The notes below the pieces were generated by a model. The model saw only the letters and a program-made list of their open reading frames with translations. It was not told where the DNA came from and made no database searches. Below are positions 43,737 to 53,018 of a stretch of DNA of 64,000 nucleotides, one piece after another. The position numbers were made by a program, and so were the translations under genes. Numbering within the stretch: position 1 is the stretch's first letter; every line of letters starts with the position of its first letter. Source of the DNA: Vibrio sinus (GTDB lineage Bacteria; Pseudomonadota; Gammaproteobacteria; Enterobacterales; Vibrionaceae). The stretch spans positions 215,795-279,794 of the forward strand of contig NZ_JAMKMR010000005.1 of NCBI RefSeq assembly GCF_023634645.1, given 5' to 3'.

Positions 43737-44234
43737 ATGTCGAAAGAGGGCAGCGTAGCGCCTAAGGAACGTATTAATATTAAGTACGTTCCTAGTACCG
43801 GTGATGTACAGTCAGAAATTGAACTTCCACTAAAAACTTTGGTTGTCGGAGACTTTAAAGGGGGAGCTGAAGAAACACTTCTGGAAGAACGCAAAACCAT
43901 GTCTATTGATAAGAATAACTTCGAATCAGTCATGCGTGAAAATAATTTAGGCGTTAAAACGGTAGTGAAAAACAAGCTTTCTCAAGAAGCCTCTGATCTA
44001 TCTATAGACGTATCATTTAAGTCATTGCAAGATTTTTCCCCAGATTCGATTGCAAAACAAGTACCTGATCTAAAAAAGCTTATTGAGTTAAGAGAAGCGC
44101 TCGTCGCACTGAAAGGCCCGTTAGGAAATATTCCTGCGTTCCGTTCTCGTTTGCAGGAAATTGTTTCATCTGAAGAGTCACGCAAACAGTTGCTAGACGA
44201 ACTGCAATTGGCGAGCAATGACTCAGATAGCTAA
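43737..44234 (+). CDS. tssB: T6SS contractile sheath small subunit TssB (VipA)
   Basis: The 165-residue protein starts MSKEGSVAPKERINIKYVPS and contains EIELPLKTLVVGDFKG, RKTMSIDKNNFESVM and FKSLQDFSPDSIAKQVPDL, the standard TssB blocks. With TssC it forms the cytoplasmic sheath whose contraction drives the Hcp/VgrG tube. First gene of the operon; 46 bases separate it from tssC. Confidence 0.95.
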   Translation: MSKEGSVAPKERINIKYVPSTGDVQSEIELPLKTLVVGDFKGGAEETLLEERKTMSIDKNNFESVMRENNLGVKTVVKNKLSQEASDLSIDVSFKSLQDFSPDSIAKQVPDLKKLIELREALVALKGPLGNIPAFRSRLQEIVSSEESRKQLLDELQLASNDSDS

Positions 44235-44280
44235 TCAATCGATATTTATAGATCTAACTTAGGCTTCAGGTGGCTGGAAA

Positions 44281-45753
44281 ATGACTGTACAACAGGCTGA
44301 AAAAATCACGAATGCAAACAGCGGAAGTTTACTCGACGAAATTATGGCGAACACTAGGATGGAACCTGGTGAAGAAGGCTATGACATCGCCAAAAAAGGC
44401 GTGACGGCGTTTATTGAAAATCTTCTTGGTAACGGTTCGGATATTGAACGAGTCAACAAAACGCTTGTTGATCAAATGCTGGTCGAGCTGGATAACAAGA
44501 TAAGTGCCCAAATGGATGAAATTCTTCACAATGAAGAAATTCAAGAAATGGAGTCGGCATGGCGCGGCGTTAAAATGCTGGTCGAACGCACAGATTTCAA
44601 CGAAAACAACAAAGTTGAACTGCTACACGTAACGAAAGAAGAGTTACTTGACGACTTTGAATTCGCTACGGAAACGTCGCAGTCGGGCCTATATAAACAT
44701 GTATACTCGTCTGGTTACGGACAATTTGGTGGTGAGCCTGTCGGAGCGATAATTGCGAACTACGCTTTTACACCATCTGGTCCTGACATGAAGTTGCTTC
44801 AATATGCGAGCGCAGTTGGTGCAATGTCTCATGCTCCTTTTATCTCCGGAGTTGCGCCTGAGTTCTTTGGAATTGAGTCGTTTGAAGAGCTTCCAAATAT
44901 TAAAGATATTAAGTCGATTTTCGAAAGCCCGCGTTACATCAAGTGGCGTCAACTAAGAGAATCGGATGACGCACGCTATTTGGGCTTAACTGCGCCTAGA
45001 TTCTTGTTGCGTACACCGTATGACCCAATAGAAAACCCAGTAAAAACCTTTAACTATCGTGAGGACGTCAGTGAGTCGCACGAAAGTTACCTTTGGGGTA
45101 ACACGGCGTTTGCTTTTGCAACGCGTTTAACCGATAGCTTCGCAAAGTACCGTTGGTGTCCAAACATTATAGGACCACAAAGTGGCGGCACAGTTGAAGG
45201 TCTACCCGTTCATTTATTTGAATCTATGGGCGAGTTACAAGCCAAAATTCCAACTGAAGTACTCATTACCGACCGTAAGGAATTTGAGTTGGCGGAAGAA
45301 GGGTTTATTGCTCTTACCATGAGAAAAGGCAGTGATAACGCCGCATTCTTCTCGGCTAACTCTGTACAAGCGCCAAAGCTTTTCCCAAATACCAAAGAAG
45401 GCCGTGAGGCAGAAACAAATTTCAAACTCGGTACACAGCTTCCTTACATGATGATCATCAATCGTCTCGCACACTATGTAAAAGTATTGCAGCGCGAACA
45501 AATTGGTGCATGGAAAGAGCGTCAGGATTTGGAACGTGAGTTGAACTCTTGGATCAAACAATTTGTTGCCGATCAAGAGAATCCGCCAGCGGATGTTCGT
45601 AGCTTGCGTCCTCTTCGCGCCGCCAAAATCGAAGTGCTAGAGGTAGAAGGTGATCCAGGCTGGTATCAAGTGGCCATGTCTGTTCGCCCACACTTCAAAT
45701 ATATGGGTGCGAACTTTGAGCTATCCTTGGTTGGTCGCCTAGATCAGGCATAA
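44281..45753 (+). CDS. tssC: T6SS contractile sheath large subunit TssC (VipB)
   Basis: The 490-residue protein has the conserved central ESAWRGVKMLVERTDF, FGGEPVGAIIANYAF, LRTPYDPIENPVKTFNYRED and WCPNIIGPQSGGTVEGLPVH, and ends with the sheath-core strand region VAMSVRPHFKYMGANFEL. Length matches VipB. It forms the sheath with TssB, and ClpV recycles it. No damage seen. The tssE start is six bases past its stop. Confidence 0.96.
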   Translation: MTVQQAEKITNANSGSLLDEIMANTRMEPGEEGYDIAKKGVTAFIENLLGNGSDIERVNKTLVDQMLVELDNKISAQMDEILHNEEIQEMESAWRGVKMLVERTDFNENNKVELLHVTKEELLDDFEFATETSQSGLYKHVYSSGYGQFGGEPVGAIIANYAFTPSGPDMKLLQYASAVGAMSHAPFISGVAPEFFGIESFEELPNIKDIKSIFESPRYIKWRQLRESDDARYLGLTAPRFLLRTPYDPIENPVKTFNYREDVSESHESYLWGNTAFAFATRLTDSFAKYRWCPNIIGPQSGGTVEGLPVHLFESMGELQAKIPTEVLITDRKEFELAEEGFIALTMRKGSDNAAFFSANSVQAPKLFPNTKEGREAETNFKLGTQLPYMMIINRLAHYVKVLQREQIGAWKERQDLERELNSWIKQFVADQENPPADVRSLRPLRAAKIEVLEVEGDPGWYQVAMSVRPHFKYMGANFELSLVGRLDQA

Positions 45754-45758
45754 CCTGC

Positions 45759-46196
45759 ATGACGTACATTCCACTAGAGGATAGTGTGTATGGTGTCAGC
45801 CTCTTTGAGTCATTAGAGGCTGACAGTCCATCGAGATCCGTCATTAAAGGGCCAGAACCCCAACGAGTCGTCGATTCAATAAAGCGTAATATCTCTCAGT
45901 TACTCAATACTCGCAGTGGCGAGTCATTGAGTGCCCCTGAATTAGGCTTGATTGACTTTAACGATGCAACGTTGGGTTGTCATGATTTAGCGGTTCAAAT
46001 CAAACTCGCCATACGACAATGTTTAGAGCGGTATGAACCTCGATTGAAAAACATCGATATTCGTTATACGCCTGACAGTGATAGTCCACTTAATTTGAGG
46101 TTTCAGATTAAGGCGAGTGTGAATACCCAAGCAATACATGACTCTGTTCAGATCGATTTGCTATTGGATAACAGCCGAAAATACAGAGTAGTTTGA
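45759..46196 (+). CDS. tssE: T6SS baseplate protein TssE (gp25-like)
   Basis: The 145-residue protein has the gp25/lysozyme-like pattern: SIKRNISQLLNTRSGESLSA, LGLIDFNDATL, and IRQCLERYEPRLKNIDIRYT. It lies in the baseplate wedge and starts sheath assembly. The longest frame runs to the TGA at 46194-46196, just before the likely GTG start of tssF. Confidence 0.92.
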   Translation: MTYIPLEDSVYGVSLFESLEADSPSRSVIKGPEPQRVVDSIKRNISQLLNTRSGESLSAPELGLIDFNDATLGCHDLAVQIKLAIRQCLERYEPRLKNIDIRYTPDSDSPLNLRFQIKASVNTQAIHDSVQIDLLLDNSRKYRVV

Positions 46197-46198
46197 CT

Positions 46199-47965
46199 GT
46201 GTCACGAGAAAAATATTTCCGCGATGAGCTTGCTTTTTTGAAAGAGCAAGGTGTGGTTTTTACTGAAGCCCATCCGCAGCTCTCGAGATTTCTAAATGGA
46301 CGTACTACGGACCCGGATGTTGAAAGGTTGTTGGAAGGCTTTGCTTTTCTGACAGCACGATTGCGCGAAAAAGTAGAAGATGAGTTTCCTGAGCTTACGC
46401 ATTCACTGATAAACATGCTCTGGCCGAATTATCTCAGGCCAGTACCAAGTTTAAGCATTGTTCAGTTTACTCCTCACAAGACAGTGTTGAGTAATGGCCA
46501 AACCGTTGCGTCGCGAACCAATTTAGACAGCGAACCGGTTATGGATACAGTTTGCCATTTTCAGACCTGTCGTGATGTGGAAGTCTACCCCATTGTACAA
46601 ACAGGCGTAGAGGCCAATCGCAGTCGAGAGTCCACGAGTATTGATGTTAATCTCAAAGTCCTTGGCGAGCAGAGTCTCGCTGATATAGAGCTCAAGAAAC
46701 TGCAGTTTTATATTGGCGGACACACTTATAGTGCGCAGATGCTGTATCTGTGGCTCAATCATTATTTAGCTCGTATCGAACTCATATGTGGCAAGAAGCA
46801 TTTAGCGATTCCTGCAAAGCACTTTAAAAGTGTTGGATTTGAAAGCGGCGATGGATTCATGCCATACCCGAAGAATGTGCACGAAGGGTATCGCGTTTTA
46901 CAAGAATACCTCACGTTCCCCGAAGCATTTTTATTTGGAGAGGTGAATGGGCTTGATCGCTTTATCACGGCAGATATGGGAGAAGAGTTCTCGTTAAGGT
47001 TTCTGTTTACTAAAACTTTGCCGCCGGAAGTTCGGGTTAGGAAAGAGAGCTTTTCCTTATACTGCACACCGGTGATCAATTTGTTTCGTCACGATGTTGA
47101 GCCGATAGACCTGACTGGAAAAGGTTCAGAATATCGAGTATTACCGTCAAGCCGATACCCCACGCACTATGAGGTATTCAGTGTTGATCGCGTTGAAGGA
47201 TGGCAAGAGGCCCATGCTGGCCGAGTTCGTGGCCAAAAACGAGTATATACGCCGTTTGAAAGCTTCCAACACGAGCTAGAACGAACCAACCATGGTCAAT
47301 CGCTCTATTACCGCACCCGGGTAAAAGACAGCTCGAGAGGTGATGGCTTCGATCATTACATATCCTTTGTGCGTAGTGATGAAGTCTCAAGTATTGGTAT
47401 TAGTGAAGCGATTTCAATACAAGCGACATGCACGAATAGACAACTGCCAGTTGAATTGGGTATTGGAGATATAAAGCATTCTACAGAAAACTCTCCTTCG
47501 TTCGTCGAGTTTGAAAATATCATTGAGCCGACTCAACCATTGCGTCCCAATATTGATGGTACTTTGCTATGGCGATTGATTTCTAATCTATCACTGAATT
47601 ATTTATCGTTGCTATCGAAGGGCGCGCTGTGCTCTGTCATCCGTGCTTATGACTTCAGAGCTTTGGTAGATAAACATGCTGAACGAATTTCAAAACATCG
47701 TTTTGATGGGATTGTAAGCATTACCTCTAAACCCATTGAGAGAATTCTAAAAGGATTACCTGTACGCGGGCTTCAGTCGGAGATAGAACTCGATCAAAGT
47801 GCGTTTGGCTCTGAAGGTGATTTGTATCTATTTGGTTCGGTGCTTAGTCGTTTCTTTGCTTTATATGCCAGCATCAATTCGTTCCACGAACTGATCGTGA
47901 TTAACAGTGCGAGTCGGGAAAAATATTCATGGGGAACACAAACTGGTCAACAGCCATTGATCTAG
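46199..47965 (+). CDS. tssF: T6SS baseplate protein TssF (VasA)
   Basis: Start GTG 46199 is chosen because MSREKYFRDELAFLKEQGVV is the usual TssF beginning; the longer frame from TTG 46193 adds two residues and overlaps the tssE stop. The 588-residue protein contains HPQLSRFLNGRTTDPDVERL, LTHSLINMLWPNYLRPVPS and LRPNIDGTLLWRLISNLSLN. With TssG it makes the baseplate wedge. It overlaps tssG by 37 bases. Confidence 0.94.
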   Translation: MSREKYFRDELAFLKEQGVVFTEAHPQLSRFLNGRTTDPDVERLLEGFAFLTARLREKVEDEFPELTHSLINMLWPNYLRPVPSLSIVQFTPHKTVLSNGQTVASRTNLDSEPVMDTVCHFQTCRDVEVYPIVQTGVEANRSRESTSIDVNLKVLGEQSLADIELKKLQFYIGGHTYSAQMLYLWLNHYLARIELICGKKHLAIPAKHFKSVGFESGDGFMPYPKNVHEGYRVLQEYLTFPEAFLFGEVNGLDRFITADMGEEFSLRFLFTKTLPPEVRVRKESFSLYCTPVINLFRHDVEPIDLTGKGSEYRVLPSSRYPTHYEVFSVDRVEGWQEAHAGRVRGQKRVYTPFESFQHELERTNHGQSLYYRTRVKDSSRGDGFDHYISFVRSDEVSSIGISEAISIQATCTNRQLPVELGIGDIKHSTENSPSFVEFENIIEPTQPLRPNIDGTLLWRLISNLSLNYLSLLSKGALCSVIRAYDFRALVDKHAERISKHRFDGIVSITSKPIERILKGLPVRGLQSEIELDQSAFGSEGDLYLFGSVLSRFFALYASINSFHELIVINSASREKYSWGTQTGQQPLI

Positions 47966-48978
47966 ATGATCAAGCTGAACTACCCAACAACGAGACAGCA
48001 CTTCCAAGCGCTTTGAAACCATTCGAATACTTGCAAAATAATGCTCGAAAGTATGATTTCTACCAGCTTGTTGAGTTGATACATGATTTAGCGGAAGCAG
48101 ACCCGGGTAGTGAAGAGTGGGAAATGAACTGCCAACTGCTGTTTAGTGCAAATCCAAGCTTAGGCTTTGCTTCAAGTGATGTATCCAGTTTGCAGTCAAT
48201 TTCAGCAGAGCGTCAGCAATTAGAAACCAATTTCTTGGGCTTAAATGGGGCGCATTCGCCATTGCCTGGATTCCTGCTTGACCAAATTGCAACGGAAAGC
48301 GAGAAGGGCTTGCGCCGTGCGTTTTTGGATTTCTTTAATAATAGGTTGCTGTCACTCGTCTATCGAATCTGGCGAAAGTATCGTTATTACATACGATACA
48401 AGCCGAACGCGAGCGATGATTTCTCCGATCAATTGTTTTCATTGGTTGGGTTAGCCGATAAAGATTTGCAGGGTAAGACGGCACTCAACAAAAGCAAAAT
48501 GCTCGCGTATGCCGGTACATTGGCAGGTCGGAGCCGATCTCCACAGGTCGTTGCGGGGATCATTGCTCATTACTTTGACTTGCAACATGTATCAATTCGC
48601 CAGTGGGAGCTACGTACCGTTGCCATCGAAAATGATCAGCGAATGCAGTTAGGCATCAACAAATGTGAGTTGGGAGAAGATGTGACACTTGGCTCGAAAG
48701 TGGAGGATCGGTCGGGCAAGTTTGTCATAGAAATCAGCAATCTTACTTACAGTAGATTCAACGACTTTTTGCCAACTGGAAAGGAATACGAACCGTTTTG
48801 TAGGCTAGTGGAGTTTGTTTTACGTGAGCAGCTTGCTTATGACCTTGAGCTAGAGCTGAAGGAAGAAGAAGTCCCTGAAATGTGTATCAAACAACAATCG
48901 ACGAATTCATTAGGCTGCTCCTCCTTTTTAGGCGGCCCTAGCTACAATCGCCGAGTGAAAATTCAAATTTGCCCATAG
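47929..48978 (+). CDS. tssG: T6SS baseplate protein TssG (VasB)
   Basis: The 349-residue protein has KYDFYQLVELIHDLAEAD, the F-L-G-L-N-G-A-H-S-P-L-P motif conserved in TssG, a FFNNRLLSLVYRIWRKYRYY helix, and LAGRSRSPQVVAGIIAHYF. It completes the baseplate wedge with TssF and TssK. Its start lies inside tssF, so translation is probably coupled. Confidence 0.93.
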   Translation: MGNTNWSTAIDLDDQAELPNNETALPSALKPFEYLQNNARKYDFYQLVELIHDLAEADPGSEEWEMNCQLLFSANPSLGFASSDVSSLQSISAERQQLETNFLGLNGAHSPLPGFLLDQIATESEKGLRRAFLDFFNNRLLSLVYRIWRKYRYYIRYKPNASDDFSDQLFSLVGLADKDLQGKTALNKSKMLAYAGTLAGRSRSPQVVAGIIAHYFDLQHVSIRQWELRTVAIENDQRMQLGINKCELGEDVTLGSKVEDRSGKFVIEISNLTYSRFNDFLPTGKEYEPFCRLVEFVLREQLAYDLELELKEEEVPEMCIKQQSTNSLGCSSFLGGPSYNRRVKIQICP

Positions 48979-48989
48979 AGAATAAATGT

Positions 48990-50366
48990 ATGCCAAATTT
49001 AGGAACATTAAGACTCACCATTACAAATAGCCAGAACCTGTTACCAGGAATCGAAGTACAAAAACAGTTTGATGAAGAAGGTGGGATGATTGGGTCCGAG
49101 CCATCCAGTTATTGGTACGTAAAGGACAACAAGAACCAAATTCACAATACTCATTGCCAAATATCAATTGTCGATGGCTTTTTCTGTTTGAGTGATAACA
49201 GCAATAAGACGTTCATTAATGGTGCGACGTTTGCGTTAGGGTGGGGGAAATTAGCCAAGCTTAACGACGGTGACACGATTTCTATTGGCTCATTAATGAT
49301 AAGAGTGTCTATGCAACACGAGAATGACGATTCGGACCTGGACTTAGGGCAAGTCATCATTGAAGAAGATGACTTTGATTTGGATGAAGCGCTGTCTTTT
49401 TCGGCAAAAGAGAAAGAAGAAGAAGTGAATATTGAAGACCCAATAGCGGCGCTTAACCTACATAACCCAAGCGATGACCCCGATTCGTTGTTGTTGTCAC
49501 CAGAAGAGAGTAAAGCACTCACATTAGAAAAAGATGTCGCCAACCCTGCCCAAGGTTCTGGCCATCAGCTAGTTAGTCAAGCCGATACAGAGAGAGAAAT
49601 GTCTTCTGCGTTCGCGATTTCGTCATCCCAGTCTAATGGCTCTTCACACTCTGCAAGCAATATTCAGATAAATAACTACAAGGACAATCTAATGGATGAA
49701 CAAGCGCTTGATTTACTAGAAGAGGAAATGCAAAGCGGTTTTTCTAATCAACCTGACAGTCAGTCGGTAGATAAGGGACATTTGGTTACAGGGCCGTTAT
49801 TACGTGGCTTAGGAACTCAAACAACCAATCAAAACGACTTGGCTGCAATGCATCATCTGTCCGAAGAAATGGGGGCGTCGTTAAAGTCGGCCATTCAAGG
49901 TTTATTGGATCTGCACCAGCATGTTTCTGCAAGCCGTTATGGCGTGATGAACAAAAATTTACAGCCGATAGAAGACAACCCTTTGCGTCTGGGTATGAGC
50001 TACGAAGAGACAGTAAAGATGATGTTCGATGGTAACCCAAGTCCCGTTCATTTATCTGCTCCTGAAGCGATAGATGAAAGCTTAAAACTCATCAAGCATC
50101 ATAATGAAGCGGTACAAAACGCAATTTCCACTGCTTTGAACCAAATACTGCAGGCATTTTCACCCGAGGTGTTGATGAGACGTTTTAATCGCTATCGACG
50201 TTCTAGCCAAGTTCAAACAGACACTGCGGAATCTTGGGCATGGGATATGTACCAGAACTACTACCAAGAACTGACCTCAAACCGCCAAAATGGTTTTGAG
50301 AAACTGTTTTGGGAAATCTTCGAACAGGCTTATGACAAAGATCTAAGACAACAGCAGGGGTCGTAA
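48990..50366 (+). CDS. tagH: T6SS-associated FHA-domain protein TagH (VasC)
   Basis: ATG 48990 (MPNLGTLRLTITNSQNLL) is preferred over a TTG at 48969 inside the tssG end. The 458-residue protein has an N-terminal FHA domain (GMIGSEPSSYWYVKDNKNQI, then the H-C-Q-I and N-x-T strands, about 30-100), an acidic Ser-rich linker (about 105-250) and a C-terminal TagH domain (MFDGNPSPVHLSAPEAIDES, FWEIFEQAYDKDLRQQQ). FHA proteins bind phosphothreonine; VasC is needed for T6SS function in V. cholerae. No PpkA/PppA kinase pair lies in the window, so its phospho-partner is unclear. Confidence 0.9.
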   Translation: MPNLGTLRLTITNSQNLLPGIEVQKQFDEEGGMIGSEPSSYWYVKDNKNQIHNTHCQISIVDGFFCLSDNSNKTFINGATFALGWGKLAKLNDGDTISIGSLMIRVSMQHENDDSDLDLGQVIIEEDDFDLDEALSFSAKEKEEEVNIEDPIAALNLHNPSDDPDSLLLSPEESKALTLEKDVANPAQGSGHQLVSQADTEREMSSAFAISSSQSNGSSHSASNIQINNYKDNLMDEQALDLLEEEMQSGFSNQPDSQSVDKGHLVTGPLLRGLGTQTTNQNDLAAMHHLSEEMGASLKSAIQGLLDLHQHVSASRYGVMNKNLQPIEDNPLRLGMSYEETVKMMFDGNPSPVHLSAPEAIDESLKLIKHHNEAVQNAISTALNQILQAFSPEVLMRRFNRYRRSSQVQTDTAESWAWDMYQNYYQELTSNRQNGFEKLFWEIFEQAYDKDLRQQQGS

Positions 50367-50367
50367 G

Positions 50368-50877
50368 GTGAAAATCAAACTCTCGACTCGCTGGTTTGTT
50401 TGGTTGTTTGCGGTCGCCACACTGTCTGGATGCAGCTCGTGGTTTCATTCTGACCCGCCGCCTGTTCCAGACCAAGATACAACGCCTAGCACGATGACGT
50501 TCAGTATGGTAACGACGAACACAATCAATCCAAATGCGAAGGGCAATGCCTCTCCAGTTGAGTTAAGAGTGTTTGAATTACAAGATGATTCGATGTTTAC
50601 CTCAGCGTCTTATGATCAGCTTATCAATGACTTTAAACAAGCACTGAAAAGTAACTTCATTAAAGACTACGACTACGTGGTGTTGCCTAACCACTTTAAG
50701 TTCGTTGAGCCTTTAACGCTGAACAATGACACACGGTATATCGGTGTTATGGCCTTTTACTCAGACTCTGATCATAGCGAGTGGAAAAAAGTCGTCGAAG
50801 TGAAACCTTTTGGGCATGACTACCACATATTGATCTACTTAAACAACAATGATGTGACATTAGAAAGGGTACAGTAA
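50368..50877 (+). CDS. tssJ: T6SS outer-membrane lipoprotein TssJ (VasD)
   Basis: GTG start one base after the tagH stop, with AGGGG seven bases upstream. The 169-residue protein has a lipoprotein signal with lipobox LSGC (Cys22). The mature part is the transthyretin-like TssJ fold: VELRVFELQDDSMFTSASYD, then YIGVMAFYSD and WKKVVEVKPFGHDYHILIYL. It anchors TssM to the outer membrane. Confidence 0.93.
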   Translation: MKIKLSTRWFVWLFAVATLSGCSSWFHSDPPPVPDQDTTPSTMTFSMVTTNTINPNAKGNASPVELRVFELQDDSMFTSASYDQLINDFKQALKSNFIKDYDYVVLPNHFKFVEPLTLNNDTRYIGVMAFYSDSDHSEWKKVVEVKPFGHDYHILIYLNNNDVTLERVQ

Positions 50878-50879
50878 TT

Positions 50880-52211
50880 ATGTCCGCTCACAATCGCATT
50901 GTATGGAACGAAGGGCTTTTTATTAAGCCTCAACATTTTCAACAGCAACAGCGCTATCTTGAACATCTTATCGATGAGCGAGTGAATTCGGTTGGCCACT
51001 ACCTATACGGTTTGACAGAGTTATCACTCAATTTGGACCATTTGAGTTTCGGGCGCATATCGATTGAACGTGCCCGAGGAGTGATGCCAGATGGGTCGGT
51101 CTTTAATATTCCTCAAGAGGACTTGGTGCAAAATGCTTTGGACATTGTTGACAATACCCAAGCCAACCAAATTGTATACCTTGCCATTCCTTTACGCAGT
51201 GACTCGATAAGAGAAATCGGCTGGTCGGAAGAGGAAACCAGCCGTTATAAAGCGATTCGGCATGAGGCTCGTGACGTTCATTCACGGCAAGGAGACTCGT
51301 GCATGATCGACGTAAGTCCAGCACAACTTCGCCTTGTACTTGAGCAAGAAGACCGCAGTGCTTACGCATACATTGCTATCGCACGAATAGTTGAAAAACG
51401 TCCTGGTGGTAGCTTGGTATTGGACGACAGTTTTATTCCATGTCATCTAAACATACATTCCGTACCCATGCTGAAGCAGTTTGTGAGTGAAATTGCGGGT
51501 TTAATGCGAGAGCGTGCAAAAAACATCGCCCAAAGAATCGATTCTCCAAATCAAAGTGGGGTGGCCGATGTTGCTGATTTCATGTTGCTTCAATCGCTAA
51601 ACAAAATGCAACCTAGATTGTTGCATATGGCGAACTGTCGCAGTGTACACCCAGAAAGCTTATACCGAGAATTAATATCAATCTGTGGAGAGCTGGCTAC
51701 GTTTACTGATGAAAGCCGCGTCTCTGCGGAATTTACTAGTTACGATCATGAATTACCGCATCGGTGCTTTACTCCGGTAATCAGTATGTTGCGTCAGTCG
51801 TTAAGTATTGTTTTGGAGCCGAAAGCGGTATCAATACAACTTCATCAACGGAAATATGGCCTCATTGTTGCGCCGATTCAGGATCCTCAGCTGATTCAAG
51901 AGGGCGAGTTTATTTTGGCAGTACGGGCACGAATGCCATTGGAAGAGCTGCGTAAGCTTTTTGTACAACAAACCAAGATTGCCTCCGTAGAAAAAATTCG
52001 AGATCTTATTTCGCTACAACTGCCAGGTATTCCATTGAATACTTTGCCAGTTGCACCTAGACAGCTTCCCTATCACGCAGGGTATACCTACTTCCAGTTA
52101 GATAAGACCAGTCAGGCTTGGAATATGGTCGCGAACTCTAGTGGTTTTGCTTTCCATGTAGCCGGTGAATTCCAGGATATCGATTTGCAATTCTGGGCAA
52201 TTAGGAGCTAA
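50880..52211 (+). CDS. tssK: T6SS baseplate-membrane adaptor TssK (VasE)
   Basis: The 443-residue protein starts with the family hallmark VWNEGLFIKPQHFQQQQRYL, followed by LYGLTELSLN, and ends with LPYHAGYTYFQLDKTSQAWN and the strand FHVAGEFQDIDLQFWAIR. TssK trimers link the TssFG wedge to TssL and TssM. Start two bases after the tssJ stop. Confidence 0.95.
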   Translation: MSAHNRIVWNEGLFIKPQHFQQQQRYLEHLIDERVNSVGHYLYGLTELSLNLDHLSFGRISIERARGVMPDGSVFNIPQEDLVQNALDIVDNTQANQIVYLAIPLRSDSIREIGWSEEETSRYKAIRHEARDVHSRQGDSCMIDVSPAQLRLVLEQEDRSAYAYIAIARIVEKRPGGSLVLDDSFIPCHLNIHSVPMLKQFVSEIAGLMRERAKNIAQRIDSPNQSGVADVADFMLLQSLNKMQPRLLHMANCRSVHPESLYRELISICGELATFTDESRVSAEFTSYDHELPHRCFTPVISMLRQSLSIVLEPKAVSIQLHQRKYGLIVAPIQDPQLIQEGEFILAVRARMPLEELRKLFVQQTKIASVEKIRDLISLQLPGIPLNTLPVAPRQLPYHAGYTYFQLDKTSQAWNMVANSSGFAFHVAGEFQDIDLQFWAIRS

Positions 52212-52214
52212 GCG

Positions 52215-53009
52215 ATGGCAGCGACACTAGACAGTTCAGCAGGTGGGCAAGGTGCTCATTACGACAATATATTGTTTGAAAATGCAGAGAATATTAACCA
52301 AGACCAAGATTTTTGGTTTCAACTGCGTGGCCATAACAACAACCCATTTATTGATGCTGCCACCCCTTTATTAGGCGTGACGCTGAGGATCCGGAATCTG
52401 ACCGTTTGCGATAACGTGAGCAGCGTCTATCAACAAATCGTAGAAGAAATCAGAGGGATTGAAGTTGAGCTAAATGAAGCGGGTGTTGATAGAGCTGAGC
52501 TCTTAGCCTATCGGTATGTCCTGTGCTCATTTATTGATGAAGCCGTCATGAGCACACCATGGGGAGCGGATGGGATTTGGGCTGAGTGCTCATTGCTTAC
52601 CAAATTTCACAATGAAACCTGGGGGGGTGAAAAGGTCTTCTCAATCCTGGCTCGATTAGAGTCTGATGCTGAGAAGTATAAGGCTCTGCTGAACTTCATC
52701 TTTCTCTGTCTAACGTTAGGTTTCGAAGGACGATACAAAGTCATGAATAATGGCAAGGAAGCGTTCGAAAAAGTCGTGCTCAATTTACATCAAACGTTAG
52801 AACGTCTAAACGGCAACGAACCGGATTCGCTAACCAATGCAAAACAGAACGTGGTGCCAACAGAATTGAAGCTGCCTAAACAATGGTCTGCATGGTCAGT
52901 GTTATCTGGATTTTCGGCGGTATTAGTCGTGATTTTCGCTTGTTATTTTGTCGTACTGCACGATACATCCGTTGATGTATTAAACCAGTTAAATCAATTG
53001 ATTAAGTAG
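52215..53009 (+). CDS. tssL: T6SS inner-membrane protein TssL (VasF, DotU family)
   Basis: The 264-residue protein has the DotU cytoplasmic hook (FIDEAVMSTPWGADGIWAEC, WGGEKVFSILARLESDAEKY, LLNFIFLCLTLGFEGRYKV) and one C-terminal membrane helix at about 228-250. It lacks a peptidoglycan-binding OmpA domain, as in V. cholerae VasF, so wall anchoring must come from another protein such as vasI/TagX types. Confidence 0.94.
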   Translation: MAATLDSSAGGQGAHYDNILFENAENINQDQDFWFQLRGHNNNPFIDAATPLLGVTLRIRNLTVCDNVSSVYQQIVEEIRGIEVELNEAGVDRAELLAYRYVLCSFIDEAVMSTPWGADGIWAECSLLTKFHNETWGGEKVFSILARLESDAEKYKALLNFIFLCLTLGFEGRYKVMNNGKEAFEKVVLNLHQTLERLNGNEPDSLTNAKQNVVPTELKLPKQWSAWSVLSGFSAVLVVIFACYFVVLHDTSVDVLNQLNQLIK

Positions 53010-53018
53010 GATTGGGTT